From Halomarina halobia (lineage in GTDB: Archaea > Halobacteriota > Halobacteria > Halobacteriales > Haloarculaceae): 64,000 bases of DNA. Position 1 is the stretch's first letter. Each line of letters starts with the position of its first letter. Under the pieces are notes generated by a model. The model was not told the origin of the DNA, searched no databases, and was given only the letters and a program-made list of their open reading frames with translations. The stretch covers positions 620,001-684,000 of the forward strand of contig NZ_CP119993.1 in NCBI RefSeq assembly GCF_029338575.1. The letters are read 5' to 3'. A program made the position numbers and the translations under genes. Positions 33,116-42,814 of this stretch are shown piece by piece.

Positions 33116-33841
33116 ATGCCGAAGAGAGCGCGACCCGAAGTGTCGGAAGCGGAGGGGACCGAGGCACGGTCCCCCCGCCGCGAGGGACAGCGCGCGGAGC
33201 GCGGGGGATCGGTCCACGAGGCGCTCGCGGACCGATCGACCGCCCCGGCGAACCGGCCCGTCTCCCGGCGGGCGCTGCTGCGCGGGGCGGTAGCCGCGGC
33301 GACGGTTGCCGCCGTCCCCACCCCGGCGGCGGCCCAGGGAGCCGCCGAACCCGACTACGGCGACTGGTTCGAGGACGTGAGCAACTACGACGGAACGGTC
33401 GACGAGACCGGTCGGGAGCGGGTGACGATCGCCGTCGGTGCGGAGGGTAACGAGGGGGCGTTCGCGTTCGAGCCGGCGGCGGTCCGGGTCGACCCGGGGA
33501 CGACGGTCGTCTGGGAGTGGTCGGGAGAGGGGGGCGCGCACAACGTGGCCGCGGACGACGGGAGCTTCGAGAGCGAGACGACCGACGAGGCCGGGTTCAC
33601 GTTCGAGCGGACCCTCGACGAGGAGGGCGTCGTCAAGTACGCCTGCGTGCCCCACGAGGCGATGGGGATGAAGGGGGCGCTCGTCGTCGGTGAGGCGCAG
33701 GCCGGCGGGCCGGCGACGCTCGATCTCGAGGACGCGCTCGCCGTGGGCGGCGGCCTCGGACTCGTGGGCGCGCTGCTCGCGATGTTCGCGCTCGGGGCGC
33801 ACTGCGGCGTCCGACGGTCGACCGGGCGGTCGAACCGGTAA
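33116..33841 (+). CDS. Halocyanin-like blue copper protein with C-terminal anchor
   Basis: 241 aa. After a charged N-terminus, a Tat signal with twin Arg51-52 (VSRRALLRGAVAAAT), then a halocyanin/plastocyanin domain with type-1 copper ligands His142 (GGAHNV), Cys177 and His180 (KYACVPH) and Met185. A C-terminal TM segment (about 205-228) anchors it. Probably the electron donor to NirK or an oxidase. A TATA-like CTATACC about 28 nt before ATG 33116 supports this start. 108 bp of the gene are identical to the other halocyanin gene at 40918-41604. Confidence 0.9.
   Translation: MPKRARPEVSEAEGTEARSPRREGQRAERGGSVHEALADRSTAPANRPVSRRALLRGAVAAATVAAVPTPAAAQGAAEPDYGDWFEDVSNYDGTVDETGRERVTIAVGAEGNEGAFAFEPAAVRVDPGTTVVWEWSGEGGAHNVAADDGSFESETTDEAGFTFERTLDEEGVVKYACVPHEAMGMKGALVVGEAQAGGPATLDLEDALAVGGGLGLVGALLAMFALGAHCGVRRSTGRSNR
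33455..33562 (+). repeat. 108-bp exact repeat, copy 1 (inverted relative to copy 2)
   Basis: Identical without mismatch to the reverse complement of 41266-41373. It lies within the copper-domain coding part of both halocyanin genes, while flanking codons diverge at once on both sides. It suggests recent gene conversion. Confidence 0.9.
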
Positions 33842-33883
33842 CCCCCCGCCTCGCGCTCCGCGGCGACCGGGGCGACCGCCGTT

Positions 33884-33895
33884 CGAACGTGTTCG
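33884..33895. promoter_or_regulatory. Denitrification operator site 6
   Basis: CGAACGTGTTCG, perfect 12-bp palindrome, ending 40 nt before the DUF2249 ATG at 33936. Confidence 0.7.
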
Positions 33896-33935
33896 GGAGA
33901 AGTGAGAGGTCGATCCGCCGGATACTCACGACCGC

Positions 33936-34163
33936 ATGCCACGACTAGACGTTCGCGAGATCCCGCCGCCTGAGCGCCACTCCAGGATCTTCGAGCTGTT
34001 CGACGAGATGAGCGCCGGCGAGACGCTCGAGATCGTGAACGACCACGAGCCGAAGCCGCTGTTCTACCAGATGAAGGCCGAGGTCGACGCGTTCGACGCC
34101 GAGAACTACCGGGTCGAGCGGAACGGGCCGACCGAGTTCGTCGCCCGATTCCCCAAGCGGTGA
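33936..34163 (+). CDS. DUF2249 domain protein
   Basis: 75 aa, a minimal DUF2249: LDVREIPPPERHSRIFELF, GETLEIVNDHEPKPLFYQM, AEVDAFDAENYRVERNGPTEF. It is the intact counterpart of the remnant at 26595-26723. Operator site 6 is at standard distance. Site 7 begins at its stop codon and serves the next gene, giving a tandem array of individually controlled small genes rather than one operon. Confidence 0.87.
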   Translation: MPRLDVREIPPPERHSRIFELFDEMSAGETLEIVNDHEPKPLFYQMKAEVDAFDAENYRVERNGPTEFVARFPKR

Positions 34164-34172
34164 ACACGTTCG
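34161..34172. promoter_or_regulatory. Denitrification operator site 7
   Basis: TGAACACGTTCG, 11 of 12 bases of the palindrome, overlapping the stop of the DUF2249 gene and ending 38 nt before ATG 34211. A TATA-like GATATAGC at 34178-34185 follows it directly. Confidence 0.65.
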
Positions 34173-34210
34173 GGACGAGATATAGCGGGGCGGACCCCGT
34201 AGCCCCGGTC

Positions 34211-34786
34211 ATGGCAGGATTCTCCGCTCCGTTTTCGAGGCGCGACGACGGGCCGTTCGACGCCTACGACGAGTTCGTCCCCGAGCACGTCCCGTCCGCC
34301 GGGGCGTTCCTCGAGGGACACGAAGTGCTGCGGGACGACGCGCACGTCGCGTTCCACCGGCTCACCCGCGACCTCTTCGAGGAGCGCGGCGTCTACGACG
34401 TGACGTTCGGTTACAATCTCGCCCGGCTCAACTTAGACCGCCGCCACCCGAACGCGGGCTACCGGTACGCCGCGGACGTCGACGACCCGACCGTCCTCCG
34501 GGCGGAGTTCACGCCGACGACGCCGTTCTGTCCGCAGAGTCACACCCTCGCGTTCGGCTCGTTTCGCGCGTGGAACGGCCAGTCCGACCGACACGAGTAC
34601 GACCTCGTCCGGGTGCGCGTCCACGAGATGCACCACCGGGCCGCCGGGATCAACGACGAACTCGCGGCGCTCGAAGCGGCGTACTCGGAGACCGGGTCCG
34701 TGGATCGGGCGACCGTCGACGCCGGTCGGTCCCCTCCCGGGGAACGACGACCGGGGGCCGATCGGGGATGGGACGCCCCGTTCTGA
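34211..34786 (+). CDS. Conserved-looking protein of unknown function
   Basis: 191 aa, soluble, not recognised with confidence. Notable is TPTTPFCPQSHTLAFGSF (Cys107, His111), reminiscent of the TPTxPxCP loop of DUF59/MIP18-type Fe-S assembly proteins, then EYDLVRVRVHEMHHRAAGIN with His141/His142. ATG 34211 is used because operator 7 and a TATA box sit at the right distance; GTG 34160 would include them. The last 30 residues are Pro/Gly/Arg-rich and disordered. Regulation points to a role in denitrification, perhaps metal or cluster delivery; that is inference. Confidence 0.7.
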   Translation: MAGFSAPFSRRDDGPFDAYDEFVPEHVPSAGAFLEGHEVLRDDAHVAFHRLTRDLFEERGVYDVTFGYNLARLNLDRRHPNAGYRYAADVDDPTVLRAEFTPTTPFCPQSHTLAFGSFRAWNGQSDRHEYDLVRVRVHEMHHRAAGINDELAALEAAYSETGSVDRATVDAGRSPPGERRPGADRGWDAPF

Positions 34787-34904
34787 CGGCGACGCGCCCC
34801 CGTAGCCGGGGGGTCGGGCCGAACGGCTCGCGTGACCGTTACGGCCCCCCGACGCGGCTCCGGGCGAGCGGACGGCGAGCGGGCTGCCGCCACCCGCGCC
34901 GCCG

Positions 34905-36083
34905 ATGAGCGCCGCGACCGCCTCGCGCCGGGCCCGTCGGTTCGTGCTCGTCGGCGCGGGGTTCCTGCTCGCCTGGCAGGTCGGCGCGCTCGTCGGGATC
35001 CCCCGGCGGACCGAGGTCGTCCTCGGACTCTACGGGTTCGTCCTGCACACGATATCCGGAAAGGCGTACTCGCTCGTTCCCTCCTACTTCGCCCGTCGGC
35101 TCGCCGTTCCGCGCGCGCCGACCCTGCACCTCCCGTTCACCGCCGGCGGTACGGTCGGACTCGCGCTCGCCACCGTCGACGCGATCCCGCCGATCCTGGG
35201 AACGCTCGGGGCCGCGGCGTGGGCGATCGGCGTCGGCGTCTTCCTCGCGGCGCTCCTCCGGAGCGTGCGCGACAACCTCTCCGGACGGGAGACGGGAACG
35301 GGGGACGCGAACGCCGCTCGGCGGCCGGTCGATCGAGCGGCGAACGCGTTCGTGCCGGTCGCGCTGGCGTACCTCGCCCTGGGCTCCTACGAGACGCTCG
35401 CCGCCCACATCGGCCTCCCCTCGCCGTTCCACGGCGTCCTCCCCCGGGGGTCGCACCTGCTCGCCGCCGGGACGGGCGCGATGCTCGTCTTCGCGATCGG
35501 CTTCCGGCTCCTCCCGCGCTTCCTGGTCGCCTCGCCGCCGCGGCCGCTCGTCGCGGTCGTCCTCCCGGCGGGGGCGATCGGGCCGGTCCTCCTCGCCGCC
35601 ACCCTCGGCGGCGGCCCGTCGTTCCGCGTCGCGGCGCTCCTCGAAGCCGTCGCAGTGATCGGGTTCGGGGCGGCCTACGCGACCACGTGGTACCGCTCCG
35701 ATCGGCGGCGGGTCGGACTATACGGCGTGCTCTTGGGCGCGCTGAGCGGCGTGCTCGCCGCGCTGCTCGGACTCTCGTTCGCGTTCGGGTCGATCTCCGC
35801 GCCGCTGACCGTCGCCCACCTCCGGCTCAACCTCCTGGGCTTTCTCGGCCTGACGATCGTCGGCGTCGCGTACCAGTTCTACCCGCCCGCCATCGGTTCG
35901 TTCCCCGGCGCGAACGATCGAACCGCCCTCGCGTCGATCCTCTGTCTCGGCGGGGGGCTCCTCGTCGAGGTCCTCGGTCTGGCGAGCGGTACGGCGCTCG
36001 CGACGACGGTCGGCGAGTCGGTCGCGCTCGTCGGGGCGGGGCTGTACGCGTATCTCGTCGCCGGCGTGTTCCACGAGCGGTAG
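34905..36083 (+). CDS. Polytopic membrane protein, NnrS/heme-copper oxidase subunit I-like
   Basis: 392 aa, about 11-12 TM helices. Histidines in helices recur in patterns seen in NnrS and heme-copper-like proteins: FVLHTISGKAYSLVP, TLHLPF, RGSHLLAAGTGAMLVFAIGFRLLPRF and VAHLRLNLLGFLGLTIVGVAYQFYPP. It lacks the HPEVY and HFH motifs of true oxidases. It converges with a second such protein at 36142-37500. A role in NO handling or heme/metal homeostasis in denitrification is inferred from position. No strong operator precedes it, so it may be cotranscribed with the 34211 gene (118-nt gap). Confidence 0.7.
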   Translation: MSAATASRRARRFVLVGAGFLLAWQVGALVGIPRRTEVVLGLYGFVLHTISGKAYSLVPSYFARRLAVPRAPTLHLPFTAGGTVGLALATVDAIPPILGTLGAAAWAIGVGVFLAALLRSVRDNLSGRETGTGDANAARRPVDRAANAFVPVALAYLALGSYETLAAHIGLPSPFHGVLPRGSHLLAAGTGAMLVFAIGFRLLPRFLVASPPRPLVAVVLPAGAIGPVLLAATLGGGPSFRVAALLEAVAVIGFGAAYATTWYRSDRRRVGLYGVLLGALSGVLAALLGLSFAFGSISAPLTVAHLRLNLLGFLGLTIVGVAYQFYPPAIGSFPGANDRTALASILCLGGGLLVEVLGLASGTALATTVGESVALVGAGLYAYLVAGVFHER

Positions 36084-36141
36084 TCGACGCTCGTCGCGCG
36101 GCAGCACGGCCGTTCGATCGCGCCGTCGTATCGCCGCGCCG

Positions 36142-37500
36142 TCATCGCTCCGACGGGGTATCGGCGGCGACGCGTTCCCCATCGGCGCGCCGCGGCACGA
36201 ACAGCCCGACGATCGTGTACGGCGAGTGCCGCCGGATCACCAGCGCCATGTTCGCGACGAACAGGGCGAACCCGAGCGCCGCGAGCAGCCCCCCGACGGC
36301 GAACAGCCCCGCGAGCGGCGGCGCGAACTCGGCGAGCGCGACGGAAGCACCACCGCCCAGCACCGCGGCGAAGTCGACGGCGGCGATCCGGTCGTCGTAC
36401 AGGTCGTCGATCATCGGCACCCGCTCGTAGCCGAGCCGATCGCTGTACCGGTGAACCCAGACGATGAACGGGACGACGTGATAGAGGGTGCCGAGGACGA
36501 CGAAGCCGATCACGCCGAGGACGAGCAGGTGGACCGTTCCGGGCGCGCCGAACAGCGCGTCGAACCCGAGCGGGTCGGTCGCCCACGCCGGCGCGGTCAG
36601 CGCGGCCCAGAGCGCCATCGCCGCCGCCGCCACCGCGTACCGGGAGAGCATCGGGGTCCGGTCGACGCGGGTCTCGTACAGCCGCCGGGCGAGGATCGCG
36701 CCGAACGCGAGCACCGAGACGGTCGCGAGTAGCCCGCCGACGCGGGCGAGCGGGGCGACCTCGAAGAGCCGCCCGGCGGCGAGGGCGACGACGCCGACGG
36801 GGTACCCGACCTCCTCGACCCGCCGGAGCGACTCGTCGACGCCGCGAAGCTTCGTCTGCGTGAACATCGTGGCGAGCTGGTACAGCGCGCCGAGCACCGT
36901 GGTCAGCACCGCGCCGAAGACGGCGAGCGTCGCGTGGGCCGCGACGACGCTCGTCCGGTCCACGCCCCACCGATCGAACACCGGGAGGGCGAGGTCGAGC
37001 GCGAGCAGGTAGCCGAGCGCCACGAGCGCGACGAAGTACGCGAGCGCGAGCGCGAAGTGGCGCTCGGTCACGTCGAGGGGGCGCGCCGCCGCGAGCGTCC
37101 GGCCGACATTGTAGACGAACGTCAGGAAGCCGAGGAGCAGCAGCCCGCCGAAGACCGCGAGCCACCGGAGGTCGCCCGAGAGGAGCGTCGCGGCGAAGCC
37201 GAGCAGCCCGACGGCCACGGGCGGGAGCTGACCGGCCGCGAGTCGCCGCGAGTGCAACGGGACGCCCGACCAGACGGGGACGAACTGCGTCATGGCACCC
37301 ATGATCGTGAGACAGACCCATCCCGCGAGCAGGAGGTGGACGTGAGCGAGCGTTCCTCGACCGGGGAGCGCGCCGAGCGCGTCGAGCAGGCCGGCGATCC
37401 CGCCGAGGAGTAGGAAACCGAACCCGACGACGAAGTGCCGGAGCGGAACCGTCATCGGCGGCTGGCGCTCGGTCTCCAGCCCGCCTGGGACAACGGACAT
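36142..37500 (-). CDS. Polytopic heme-copper-like membrane protein, denitrification-linked
   Basis: 452 aa, about 12 TM helices. Conserved-looking His-rich helices: LAHVHLLLAGWVCLTIMGAM, AAHATLAVFGAVLTTVLGALY and HLLVLGVIGFVVLGTLYHVVPF, the spacing seen in NnrS and cbb3-subunit-I-like proteins. ATG 37500 is chosen because operator 8 ends 37 nt upstream; ATG 37455 is possible. Paired with 34905-36083 by convergence. Likely a heme protein responding to or acting on NO; function not established. Confidence 0.72.
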   Translation of the reverse strand: MSVVPGGLETERQPPMTVPLRHFVVGFGFLLLGGIAGLLDALGALPGRGTLAHVHLLLAGWVCLTIMGAMTQFVPVWSGVPLHSRRLAAGQLPPVAVGLLGFAATLLSGDLRWLAVFGGLLLLGFLTFVYNVGRTLAAARPLDVTERHFALALAYFVALVALGYLLALDLALPVFDRWGVDRTSVVAAHATLAVFGAVLTTVLGALYQLATMFTQTKLRGVDESLRRVEEVGYPVGVVALAAGRLFEVAPLARVGGLLATVSVLAFGAILARRLYETRVDRTPMLSRYAVAAAAMALWAALTAPAWATDPLGFDALFGAPGTVHLLVLGVIGFVVLGTLYHVVPFIVWVHRYSDRLGYERVPMIDDLYDDRIAAVDFAAVLGGGASVALAEFAPPLAGLFAVGGLLAALGFALFVANMALVIRRHSPYTIVGLFVPRRADGERVAADTPSER

Positions 37501-37537
37501 GGTGCGGCTACGGCCGCCGCGGTCCTCGCCCTACCGC

Positions 37538-37549
37538 CGAACACGTTCG
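37538..37549. promoter_or_regulatory. Denitrification operator site 8
   Basis: CGAACACGTTCG (complement CGAACGTGTTCG), perfect palindrome arms, 37 nt before ATG 37500 of the minus-strand membrane protein. Confidence 0.7.
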
Positions 37550-37617
37550 ATCCGTCGGCGATCCAGGTCGGCGATCCGCGGCCGCGCCGGCCGGGGGTCC
37601 GGCGAGCCGGACAGTTC

Positions 37618-37872
37618 TCAGTCGGGTTCCTCGTCGGTACGCGCCGCCTCGAGGGCTCGTTCCCCCGCGGCGGTCAGCGCGTAGACGCCACCGCCGATCG
37701 CACTGACGTATCCCTCGCTCCGGAGGCGGGCGCAGATCCGATCGACGCGGACGGGGTGGGCGTCGATCTCGGCGGCGACGTCGATCGCGCGGAGCGGACC
37801 GCTCGATCCGAGCGTCTCGAGGACCGCGGTCTCGGTGGTGTCGACGGCGCGGGATCGTCGTTCGCGGTACAT
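37618..37872 (-). CDS. Small winged-helix protein
   Basis: 84 aa. Single winged-helix: TETAVLETLGSSGPLRAIDVAAEID, HPVRVDRICARLRSEGYVSAIGGGVYALTAAGERAL, MarR/PadR-like. It starts 13 nt after the TFB stop on the same strand and so is probably cotranscribed with it. A specific TFB paired with a small repressor-like protein suggests a local transcription switch; targets unknown. Confidence 0.75.
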   Translation of the reverse strand: MYRERRSRAVDTTETAVLETLGSSGPLRAIDVAAEIDAHPVRVDRICARLRSEGYVSAIGGGVYALTAAGERALEAARTDEEPD

Positions 37873-37885
37873 GCGCTCTCGTCGG

Positions 37886-38857
37886 TCAGCGGTCGGCCTG
37901 TGCGTCGAGCAGTTCCTGGTAGCGGTTCCGGATCGTGACCTCGCTCACCCCCGCGACGTCGCTCACCGCCGCCTGCGTCACGGACTCGTTCGCCAGGTAG
38001 GCGGCGGCGTACACCGCTGCGGCCGCGAGTCCGACCGGGCTCTTTCCGCTGTGGACGCGCCGCGACTTCGCCGTCTCGAGGAGATCGAGCGCGACGCGGG
38101 CGACCTCCTCACCGAGTTCGAGGGCCGAGACGAACCGCGGCACGTACGTCGTGGGATCGGTCGGCACGATCCCGAGTCCGAGCTCCCGGCTCAGGTACCG
38201 GTAGGTCCGCTGCACGTCGAGTTCGGCGACCCGGCTCACGTCGCTGACCTCGCCGAGACTGCGCGGGACGCCCGCCTGCCGGGCGGCGCCGTACAGGCAG
38301 GCCGTCGCCATCCCCTCGATCGACCGGCCCGGCAGGAGTCCCGCCTCCAGAGCCCGTCGGTACAGGACGCCGGCGGTCTCCCGGACGTTCTCGGGGAGGC
38401 CGAGCGCGCTGGCCATGCGGTCGATCTCGCCGAGCGCCTGCTTGAGGTTGCGCTCCCGGCCGTTCTTCGCCCTGAACCGTTCGTCCCAGACGCGAAGCCG
38501 CTGCATCCTCGCCCGCCGGCGCGGTCCGATCAGCTTCCCGTAGGCGTCCCTGTCCTGCCAGTCGATCGTCGTACTCAGTCCCCTGTCGTGCAGCATGTTC
38601 GTCGTCGGCGCGCCGACGCGGCTCCGGTCCTCCCGCTCCTCGGCGTCGAACGCACGCCACTCCGGACCCCGATCGATCCGTTCGCCCTCGACGATCAGTC
38701 CGCACCCGGCACAGAGGCGTTCCGCCCGCTCGGCATCGGACACGACATCGCCGCCGCACTCCGGACAGGCCGACTCGGCGCGCTCGGCGGGGGCGTCCGT
38801 CTCTGCCGTCCGGTCGCGTCGCCGAACCCCCCGCGTTCGATTCACTCGCTCACTCAT
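37886..38857 (-). CDS. Transcription initiation factor TFB
   Basis: 323 aa, archaeal TFIIB homolog that recruits RNA polymerase to TBP-TATA. N-terminal zinc ribbon CPECGG (Cys31, Cys34) and CAGCG (Cys49, Cys52), B-reader/linker RGLSTTIDWQDRDAYGKL, then two cyclin-like repeats, and the helix-turn-helix VTQAAVSDVAGVSEVTIRNRYQELL near the end. ATG 38857 is used; the preceding 36 codons are not TFB-like. Haloarchaea carry many TFB paralogs for condition-specific promoters; its place beside cox1 and NirK genes suggests a respiratory role. Confidence 0.93.
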   Translation of the reverse strand: MSERVNRTRGVRRRDRTAETDAPAERAESACPECGGDVVSDAERAERLCAGCGLIVEGERIDRGPEWRAFDAEEREDRSRVGAPTTNMLHDRGLSTTIDWQDRDAYGKLIGPRRRARMQRLRVWDERFRAKNGRERNLKQALGEIDRMASALGLPENVRETAGVLYRRALEAGLLPGRSIEGMATACLYGAARQAGVPRSLGEVSDVSRVAELDVQRTYRYLSRELGLGIVPTDPTTYVPRFVSALELGEEVARVALDLLETAKSRRVHSGKSPVGLAAAAVYAAAYLANESVTQAAVSDVAGVSEVTIRNRYQELLDAQADR

Positions 38858-38964
38858 GGTACTCCGTGCGAATGACTCGCCGGGCGCGGCGTGCTCGCGG
38901 GGGTACGGTCCTGATTGAGTGTCACTAGCGCGGCGTTCGGACGCACGCGTAAAGTACGAACGCA

Positions 38965-38989
38965 CCGATTCCCACGAACTGGGAATCGG
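38965..38989. repeat. Perfect 10-bp inverted repeat between tfb and cox1
   Basis: Arms CCGATTCCCA (38965-38974) and TGGGAATCGG (38980-38989) around a CGAAC loop. It lies nearly midway between the divergent starts (38857 and 39101), with no T-run following, so an operator is more likely than a terminator. Confidence 0.65.
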
Positions 38990-39049
38990 CCGGTCACGTC
39001 AAGCCCGGTCCGCCCCTCACGGGGGCGCGACGAGGACGGGGGTCGGTTC

Positions 39050-39061
39050 CGAACATGTGCG
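39050..39061. promoter_or_regulatory. Denitrification operator site 9 (cox1)
   Basis: CGAACATGTGCG, 11 of 12 bases of the palindrome, ending 39 nt before ATG 39101. Confidence 0.62.
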
Positions 39062-39100
39062 CGACAATCACCTTGCGTCGCCGTCGGGAACCCCCGCCAC

Positions 39101-40864
<1,764 letters not shown>

Positions 40865-40917
40865 CGGACGGCGGTCGGCGAGGGTCGGCGGCGACCGATC
40901 CCGATCGAGCGGTCGGT

Positions 40918-41604
40918 TCAATCCGTGCGCCGAGGGCGACGGTCGCCGCCGCCGGACGCGGTGGATGCGCTCGACGTCGGCTCGACGGCCGCCACGTCGT
41001 CGCTCCGGCCGCCGCGGCCCCCGCCGCGTAGCAGGAGGAAGAGTCCGAACGCGAGCGGCGACAGCGCCGCCGCGAGGAGGCCCCCGCCGAACATCGCGAC
41101 CTCAGGCGACACCGCGGGCCCACCGCCGGTCGCGCCGCCGACCACGACCGCCCCCTTCATGCCTGCCGCCTCGTGGGGCGCGCAGACGTACCGACTCACG
41201 CCCCGACCGTCGAACGTGAGCGCGTACGTCGCGCCCGCGCGGCTCAGCAGGTCGCTCTCGTAGGCCCCGTCGTCCGCGGCCACGTTGTGCGCGCCCCCCT
41301 CTCCCGACCACTCCCAGACGACCGTCGTCCCCGGGTCGACCCGGACCGCCGCCGGCTCGAACGCGAACGCCCCGCCGTTGCCCTCAGCACCGACCGTCAC
41401 GGTGACGCGGTCCTCGCCCTGGCGATCCGCGACGCCGTCGTAGTTCTCGACGCCCTCGAACCAGGCCGCCAGTTCGTCGTCCGCCCCGGACTGCGCCTCG
41501 GCCAGCCCGGTCGACCCCGCGACGCCGGCGACGGTCGTCCCGGCGACCCCCGCGAGGAATGCGCGTCGGTCGAGCCCGACCGACGTCGAAGTGGTGGTTC
41601 GCAT
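40918..41604 (-). CDS. Halocyanin-like blue copper protein with C-terminal anchor
   Basis: 228 aa. Tat signal with Arg13-14 (LDRRAFLAGVAGTT), halocyanin domain with GGAHNV, RYVCAPHEAAGM copper ligands, and a C-terminal TM segment followed by a basic/Ser-rich tail. ATG 41604 is preferred over ATG 41643: a TATA-like AGATATGTACC (minus strand, about 41638-41648) is 34 nt before it. Divergent from nirK through a 130-bp shared promoter, so it is the most likely electron donor to NirK. Its central 108 bp equal those of the 33116 gene exactly. Confidence 0.9.
   Translation of the reverse strand: MRTTTSTSVGLDRRAFLAGVAGTTVAGVAGSTGLAEAQSGADDELAAWFEGVENYDGVADRQGEDRVTVTVGAEGNGGAFAFEPAAVRVDPGTTVVWEWSGEGGAHNVAADDGAYESDLLSRAGATYALTFDGRGVSRYVCAPHEAAGMKGAVVVGGATGGGPAVSPEVAMFGGGLLAAALSPLAFGLFLLLRGGGRGGRSDDVAAVEPTSSASTASGGGDRRPRRTD
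41266..41373 (-). repeat. 108-bp exact repeat, copy 2
   Basis: Reverse complement equals 33455-33562 base for base. The two copies are inverted and about 7.8 kb apart, so recombination between them could invert the intervening DNA. Confidence 0.9.
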
Positions 41605-41659
41605 GGGTGATCCCTCGTTCGATACGACGCGGGGGCGGTACATATCTCGACGGCTATTT

Positions 41660-41671
41660 CCAACAGTTTGG
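41660..41671. promoter_or_regulatory. Divergent operator-like site between halocyanin and nirK
   Basis: CCAACAGTTTGG (complement CCAAACTGTTGG): outer arms CCAA/TTGG around 4 nt, inside the longer TTCC-GGAA quasi-palindrome. It may be a degenerate form of the island operator; it lies 55 nt from the halocyanin ATG and 63 nt from the nirK ATG. A TATA-like GTTATATGG follows at 41685-41693. Confidence 0.35.
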
Positions 41672-41734
41672 GAACCGTATCCACGTTATATGGCCCGATT
41701 GTCCCAATATGTACGTGTAGAGAGGACGATCGAA

Positions 41735-42814
41735 ATGCTACAGACGACGACCCGACGACGGATGCTACAGGCGGTGGGGGCCGGTTGCGCCGTGGCGCTG
41801 GCCGGCTGTTCCACCGAACGACCGAACGACCTGTCGGTAACGGAGACCCAGGGCGCGGACGGGCTCGCCCCGGCGGAGGAGGTCGACGTCGATCGGATCG
41901 CCGCGGACCCCCGCGACATCCCCGAGCCGATCGCGCGGGATACGCCGGCGGAGGTGGACGTCGAACTCGAGACGCGCGAGGTGATCGCGGAGGTCGAGCC
42001 CGGCGTGACGTTCCCGTACATGACCTTCAGCGGACAGGTTCCGGGGCCGTTCGTCCGGACGCGCGTCGGCGACACGGTGAACCTCACGATCCGCAACCTC
42101 GCGGAGAGCGGGATGGTGCACAACGTCGACTTCCACGCCTGTCGCGGGCCCGGCGGCGGCGCGGAGGCGACGACCGTCGCCCCGGGCGAGGAGAAGCGGC
42201 TCCGGTTCACGGTGACCTACCCCGGCGCGTTCGTCTACCACTGCGCCCCCGCGGACGTCGACTACCACATATCCAGCGGGATGTTCGGCCTCATCCTCGT
42301 CGAGCCCGAGGAGGGGCTCCCCGAGGTCGACCACGAGTTCTACCTCGGCCAGCACGAACTGTACACGGAGGGCGAGACCGGCGAGGAGGGTCACCACGAG
42401 TTCGACTTCGGAAGGATGGCCGCCGAGGACCCGACGTACGTGCTGATGAACGGCGAGAAGTTCGCCATCACCCCCGACGGGTACGACGAGATGACCGTGA
42501 AGACGGGCGAGACCGTCCGCGTCTTCTTCGCGGTCGGCGGCCCGAACCTCGGGTGTAACTTCCACCCGATCGGGAGCGTCTGGGACGAGGTGTACCAGCA
42601 GGGGGCGCTGGCGAGCGAGCCCCAGCGCTACGTCCAGACGACGCCCGTCCTCCCCGGGAGCGCGACGGTGGTGACCTCGACGTTCCCGGTGCCCGGCGAC
42701 TACAAGCTCGTCGACCACGCGCTGAGCCGGGTAGTGCGCAAGGGCGCGCTCGCGATCATCCGGGCGGAGGGACCCGAGAACCCGGCGGTGTTCGCCCCGC
42801 AGGCCGGGGCGTAA
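41735..42814 (+). CDS. nirK: Copper-containing nitrite reductase
   Basis: 359 aa, reduces nitrite to NO outside the cytoplasmic membrane. Tat lipoprotein signal: Arg7-9 and lipobox LAGC with Cys25. Two cupredoxin domains. Type-1 Cu ligands His129, Cys170, His178, Met183; type-2 ligands His134, His169 and His277 (NFHPIGSVWDEVY); catalytic Asp132 in HNVDFH. ATG 41735 (MLQTTTRRR) is chosen; an in-frame ATG at 41690 overlaps the TATA box. Divergent from a halocyanin gene. It produces the NO reduced by NorZ at 22500-24797. Confidence 0.95.
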   Translation: MLQTTTRRRMLQAVGAGCAVALAGCSTERPNDLSVTETQGADGLAPAEEVDVDRIAADPRDIPEPIARDTPAEVDVELETREVIAEVEPGVTFPYMTFSGQVPGPFVRTRVGDTVNLTIRNLAESGMVHNVDFHACRGPGGGAEATTVAPGEEKRLRFTVTYPGAFVYHCAPADVDYHISSGMFGLILVEPEEGLPEVDHEFYLGQHELYTEGETGEEGHHEFDFGRMAAEDPTYVLMNGEKFAITPDGYDEMTVKTGETVRVFFAVGGPNLGCNFHPIGSVWDEVYQQGALASEPQRYVQTTPVLPGSATVVTSTFPVPGDYKLVDHALSRVVRKGALAIIRAEGPENPAVFAPQAGA

